From Candidatus Symbiothrix sp. (lineage in GTDB: Bacteria > Bacteroidota > Bacteroidia > Bacteroidales > Azobacteroidaceae), in assembly GCA_031270925.1 (NCBI GenBank), contig JAISWY010000013.1:1-9252 (forward strand): a stretch of DNA of 9,252 nucleotides. Reading direction: 5' to 3'. The first letter of the stretch is position 1, and the number at the start of each line of letters is the position of its first letter. Positions 5,241-9,252 of the stretch are shown one piece after another. The position numbers and the translations under genes are program-made. Under the pieces are notes generated by a model. It had not been told where the DNA came from. It worked only from the letters and a program-made list of their open reading frames with translations, and did not search any database.

Positions 5241-7568
5241 ATGCAGAAAAATTTAATCATAGTAGAATCGCCGGCGAAAGCAAAAACCATCGAGAAATTT
5301 TTGGGTAAAGACTACCAAGTATTATCAAGTTACGGACATATCCGCGACTTGAAAGACAAAGGAATGAGCGTCGATGTCGCCAATCATTTCAAGCCCGACT
5401 ATGTGATTTCGCCCGAAAAGGCGGAAACAGTCAAAAAACTGAAAAAGGCCGCCAAGGAAGCCCAAACCGTATGGCTCGCTTCCGATGAAGACCGCGAAGG
5501 AGAAGCCATTGCATGGCATTTATATACCGTTCTCGGATTGAACGACAACGATTCAAAACGCATTGTGTTTCACGAAATTACGAAACCGGCCATTGTGAAC
5601 GCCATTGAAAATCCGCGCAAAATCGACTTGAATTTGGTAAACGCACAACAAGCCCGCCGCGTATTGGATCGCATCGTAGGCTTTGAATTATCGCCGATAT
5701 TGTGGAAAAAAATCAAACCGTCGCTCTCGGCCGGACGAGTGCAATCCGTAGCCGTGCGCCTGATTGTCGAACGCGAGCGAGAAATCAACCAATTCAATGC
5801 CGAAGCGTTTTTTCGCGTTAATGCTTTGTTCCTTTTGCCCGACGGAAAATCGGTCATTAAAGCCGAATTGAACAAGAAATTCGCGACCGAAACCGAAGCG
5901 CAAGCCTTTTTGGAAAGTTTGAAAAACGCCATTTTCACGATTGAAGATGTCAGCACACGACCGGGCAAAAAATCGCCGGCGCCTCCGTTCACAACTTCCA
6001 CTTTGCAACAGGAAGCTTCCCGTAAAATCGGATTCAGCGTATCGCAAACCATGTCGATTGCTCAGCGACTCTACGAAGCGGGATTCATTACTTATATGCG
6101 TACCGATTCGTTGAACCTTTCGACTTTGGCGTTAAACGCTTCCAAAAAAGAAATTACGGACGAATTTGGAGCCAAATACGTCAAAATCCGTCAATACCAA
6201 ACCAAAACGAAAGGCGCACAGGAAGCTCACGAAGCCATCCGTCCGACTTATATGAACAACCACGCCATCAAAGGAAGCGATCAGGAACAAAAATTATACA
6301 AGCTGATTTGGGAACGCACATTAGCTTCGCAAATGGCTGACGCAGAACTCGAACGCACCACCGTAAGCATCGGCATCAGTGGAAAAGCAAGCGAAAAATT
6401 TCTGGTACAAGGCGAAGTGATTCTCTTCGATGGTTTTTTGCGCGTGTATCTCGAAGATACCGACGACGAAACAAGCGACGAAAACACCGATTCACTGCTT
6501 CCGCCGATGAAAGTCAGCGAAAAGTTACTTTTGAACGAAGCATCTGCCGCAGAACGACTTACACAACGCCCTTTCCGCTACACCGAAGCAAGCTTGGTAC
6601 GCAAACTCGAAGAATTGGGCATCGGACGACCTTCGACTTACGCACCGACCATTTCGACCATTCAACAGCGCGGCTACGTGATCAAAGGCAACAAAGACGG
6701 CGAAGCAAGACCGTTCGTTACCTTAATATTAAAGGACAACAATATCAATAAAAAAGTCAAAAACGAAACCGTCGGCGCCGATAAAAATAAATTGATGCCG
6801 ACCGACTCAGGCTTTGTAGTCAATGATTTTCTGACCGAAAATTTCCCCTTGGTGCTGGAATACAACTTCACGGCCGATTTGGAAAAGGAATTTGACCGTG
6901 TGGCCGAAGGCAAAATTCAATGGACGGATACGCTGGATAAATTCTACAAACTTTTCCATCCGATTGTGGAAACCGTTTCGGCAATGAAAACCGAATACAA
7001 AGTCGGCGAACGCTTGCTGGGAACCGATCCGAAAACCGGCAAACCTGTGTCGGTCAAAATCGGACGGTTCGGTGCATTCGTACAAATCGGTTCGGCCGAA
7101 GACGAGGAAAAGCCGCAATTCGCATCCCTGACCCAAGGACAATCGATTGAAACGATTACTTTGGAAGAAGCCCTGTCGCTCTTCGGCTTGCCTCGTACAG
7201 TGGGCGAATTTAACGGCAAAACGGTTACGGCCGCCATCGGTCGCTTCGGGCCTTATTTGAAATACGACAATGCGTTTGTAACGATTCCAAAAACACACAA
7301 TCCCTACACGATTACAATTGAAGATGCGGAAAAACTCATCGCCGAAAAGCAAGAACGCGATGCTAACAAAACGCTGAAAAATTTCGCAGAAGACGCTAAA
7401 CTGCAAGTACTTAACGGACGTTTTGGCCCCTATATCGCTTACGAAAAAAACAATTACAAAATCCCAAAAGGCATCGTTCCCAAAAATCTCACGTTCGAGG
7501 AAGCGATGAAAATCATTAAGGAAGCGCCCGAAAAAAAGGCCAAGGGAAAAGCGAGAAAGAAGAAATAG
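5241..7568 (+). CDS. topA: DNA topoisomerase I (type IA)
   Basis: The 775-aa enzyme relaxes negative supercoils by transient single-strand cleavage. An N-terminal Toprim domain begins LIIVESPAKAKTIEK (5-19), with E9 and the acidic SDEDREGEA (81-89; D82, D84) for Mg2+. QQARRVLDRIVGFELSP (136-152) and SAGRVQSVAVRLI (163-175) belong to the core. The catalytic tyrosine is Y285 in GFITYMRTDS (281-290), and EAHEAIRP (328-335) and ELGIGRPSTYA (458-468) are further core motifs. The C-terminus carries three GRFG repeats at 608, 667 and 726, exactly 59 residues apart, and ends in a Lys/Arg tail (765-775). There are no cysteines at all, so the C4 zinc fingers of the 865-aa E. coli enzyme are absent, as in many Bacteroidetes. 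The start follows a promoter and gives the canonical N-terminus. A small lipoprotein gene follows after 27 bases with no promoter between and may be cotranscribed. Confidence 0.98.
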   Translation: MQKNLIIVESPAKAKTIEKFLGKDYQVLSSYGHIRDLKDKGMSVDVANHFKPDYVISPEKAETVKKLKKAAKEAQTVWLASDEDREGEAIAWHLYTVLGLNDNDSKRIVFHEITKPAIVNAIENPRKIDLNLVNAQQARRVLDRIVGFELSPILWKKIKPSLSAGRVQSVAVRLIVEREREINQFNAEAFFRVNALFLLPDGKSVIKAELNKKFATETEAQAFLESLKNAIFTIEDVSTRPGKKSPAPPFTTSTLQQEASRKIGFSVSQTMSIAQRLYEAGFITYMRTDSLNLSTLALNASKKEITDEFGAKYVKIRQYQTKTKGAQEAHEAIRPTYMNNHAIKGSDQEQKLYKLIWERTLASQMADAELERTTVSIGISGKASEKFLVQGEVILFDGFLRVYLEDTDDETSDENTDSLLPPMKVSEKLLLNEASAAERLTQRPFRYTEASLVRKLEELGIGRPSTYAPTISTIQQRGYVIKGNKDGEARPFVTLILKDNNINKKVKNETVGADKNKLMPTDSGFVVNDFLTENFPLVLEYNFTADLEKEFDRVAEGKIQWTDTLDKFYKLFHPIVETVSAMKTEYKVGERLLGTDPKTGKPVSVKIGRFGAFVQIGSAEDEEKPQFASLTQGQSIETITLEEALSLFGLPRTVGEFNGKTVTAAIGRFGPYLKYDNAFVTIPKTHNPYTITIEDAEKLIAEKQERDANKTLKNFAEDAKLQVLNGRFGPYIAYEKNNYKIPKGIVPKNLTFEEAMKIIKEAPEKKAKGKARKKK

Positions 7569-7595
7569 GCATCCGTTTTCACTAAGATATGAGAT

Positions 7596-7781
7596 ATGAA
7601 AAAAATATTTGTGCAATATCTAAGTATTTCGTTATTATCAACGATTATTTTATCTTCTTGTGCCACAGCCGATTCGTGCGGTTGTGGCAACTCCAAGCCC
7701 TATAAACCGAGAAAACATAAAGTTTCCTTGATTAATTCCGAAAAAATTACTACTTTTGCGGCGCAAAAAGATTTAGGATAA
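7596..7781 (+). CDS. Small predicted lipoprotein
   Basis: This 61-aa protein has a typical lipoprotein signal: charged MKK, a hydrophobic stretch (4-20) and the lipobox LSSC with the acylated cysteine at C22. The mature part would be 40 residues. It opens with CATADSCGCGNSKPYKPRKHK, which has two further cysteines in CGC (28 and 30) and a basic patch, then a mostly polar tail. I do not recognise a function. The cell location would be the inner or outer membrane, facing the periplasm unless exported. It starts 27 bases after the topA stop with no visible promoter of its own, so it may ride on the topA transcript. Its last 10 codons overlap the gapA promoter. The clear lipobox argues for a real gene. 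The C-terminal sequence could be shaped by the promoter rather than by protein function. Confidence 0.7.
   Translation: MKKIFVQYLSISLLSTIILSSCATADSCGCGNSKPYKPRKHKVSLINSEKITTFAAQKDLG
7728..7758 (+). promoter_or_regulatory. Promoter for gapA
   Basis: TTG (7728-7730) is followed after 20 bases by TACTTTTG (7751-7758). This is the best -33/-7 pair in the window, with consensus spacing for Bacteroidetes sigma-A. Transcription would begin near 7765, giving a leader of about 50 A/T-rich bases before the gapA ATG. The promoter lies wholly within the 3' end of the small lipoprotein gene. Confidence 0.75.
7754..7768. repeat. Inverted repeat over the gapA promoter
   Basis: TTTTGCG (7754-7760) and CGCAAAA (7762-7768) are perfect 7-base arms around a single G. 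The repeat starts in the -7 element and spans the likely transcription start. As DNA it could be a repressor site; as RNA little of it would be transcribed. It resembles the repeat at the topA promoter (5208-5221). Confidence 0.4.
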
Positions 7782-7809
7782 ATCTTATTTTATTAATTTT
7801 ATAAATTAG

Positions 7810-8814
<1,005 letters not shown>

Positions 8815-8835
8815 TTCTGCGCACAATTCAATGTT

Positions 8836-8880
8836 AAAAAAATAACTCCGAATGATTATTAACATTCGGAGTTATTTTTT
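8836..8880. terminator. Bidirectional intrinsic terminator between convergent genes
   Basis: AATAACTCCGAATG (8841-8854) pairs perfectly with CATTCGGAGTTATT (8863-8876) around an 8-base loop. A run of A before (from 8836) and T after (to 8880) makes it act as a terminator on both strands. It would end gapA on the plus strand and the convergent gene at 8919 on the minus strand. Confidence 0.9.
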
Positions 8881-8918
8881 GGTTAATTTATTAAAACTTC
8901 GATAGCCTTTATATTGGG

Positions 8919-9252
8919 TCAGTTGCAAAACACCTCCGGTTTTTCTACGCACAACACCGAAAACAGTTGTTGAATCTCTTCGTCGGAAACTCCGGTTTCG
9001 TTTGCCGTTTCATATTCTTCGATATGATTTGGCGAGATGTTCAGGTATTTCCGGTGAAAATAATCGTACTTGATATACGACAGGAAATAGTGATAGATAC
9101 CTTTGGGTTCAATCATAATTGCAGCGTTCAGATATTCCAGTATTTTGTCGATGTCTGCACGTTGAGCGACGAACGCCTTTTGTCCGCGCAACCGGCTGAC
9201 GGCGGCATAAAAGAACGTTTCCGGATTGTCGAAATTGTCGTCCATTGCCTTT
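8919..9252 (-). CDS. Unrecognised protein, probably the C-terminal part of a gene entering from the right
   Basis: The frame is open from the right edge to the TGA at 8919-8921. An internal ATG at 9245 would give 108 aa, but the frame stays open upstream of it (two codons, Lys-Ala, before the edge) and no promoter or start context can be seen, so the true start is probably outside the window. The sequence is helical. ADIDKILEYLNAAIMIEPKG (30-49 from that Met) and the following IYHYFLSYIKYDYF resemble a TPR-like helix pair, and an acidic region (75-90) precedes the end VFCN. There is no signal peptide or membrane segment in the visible part. I cannot assign a function. It converges on gapA and shares the bidirectional terminator at 8836-8880. 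Confidence 0.7.
   Translation of the reverse strand, partial: KAMDDNFDNPETFFYAAVSRLRGQKAFVAQRADIDKILEYLNAAIMIEPKGIYHYFLSYIKYDYFHRKYLNISPNHIEEYETANETGVSDEEIQQLFSVLCVEKPEVFCN

Noticed and set aside
6807..7616. A 269-codon open frame on the minus strand opposite topA
   Set aside because: It is antisense to conserved topA motifs, rich in Phe, Arg and Cys as expected from reversed codons, and has no recognisable domain.

Overview
The window looks like an ordinary chromosomal segment of a Bacteroidetes bacterium, most likely order Bacteroidales. The evidence is the repeated promoter -7 element TAnnTTTG in front of nearly every transcription unit, the lack of Shine-Dalgarno sequences, a plug-less outer-membrane barrel with an N-terminal motif typical of that phylum, and a TopA without zinc fingers. 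The genus cannot be told from this sequence alone. I see no insertion sequence, CRISPR array, tRNA, rRNA or phage gene.

Layout. Positions 1-2163 (minus strand) hold lysA (diaminopimelate decarboxylase) followed, with an ATGA stop/start overlap, by a membrane-anchored family 2 glycosyltransferase that runs off the left edge. A 91-bp divergent spacer (2164-2254) carries back-to-back promoters, one for lysA and one for an unassigned 327-aa helix-turn-helix protein (2255-3238, plus). Next comes a 285-bp intergenic region with a perfect -7 element, about 100 transcribed bases and a strong intrinsic terminator. This is a candidate small RNA or attenuator. A second -7 element then drives an outer-membrane beta-barrel gene (3524-5194). 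topA follows with its own promoter (5241-7568), then a small Cys-containing lipoprotein gene (7596-7781). The 3' end of that gene contains the promoter of gapA (7816-8814). A bidirectional terminator separates gapA from a convergent, unrecognised gene that enters from the right edge.

The genes do not form one pathway. LysA makes lysine and draws on the diaminopimelate pool used for peptidoglycan, TopA relaxes negative supercoils, and GapA is glycolytic. The glycosyltransferase, barrel and lipoprotein are envelope proteins.

The least ordinary parts are the promoter-terminator unit at 3367-3478 with a 12-codon reading frame ending exactly at the terminator stem, the gapA promoter embedded in the lipoprotein gene, and similar inverted repeats over the topA and gapA promoters. 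I found no convincing new multi-gene system.
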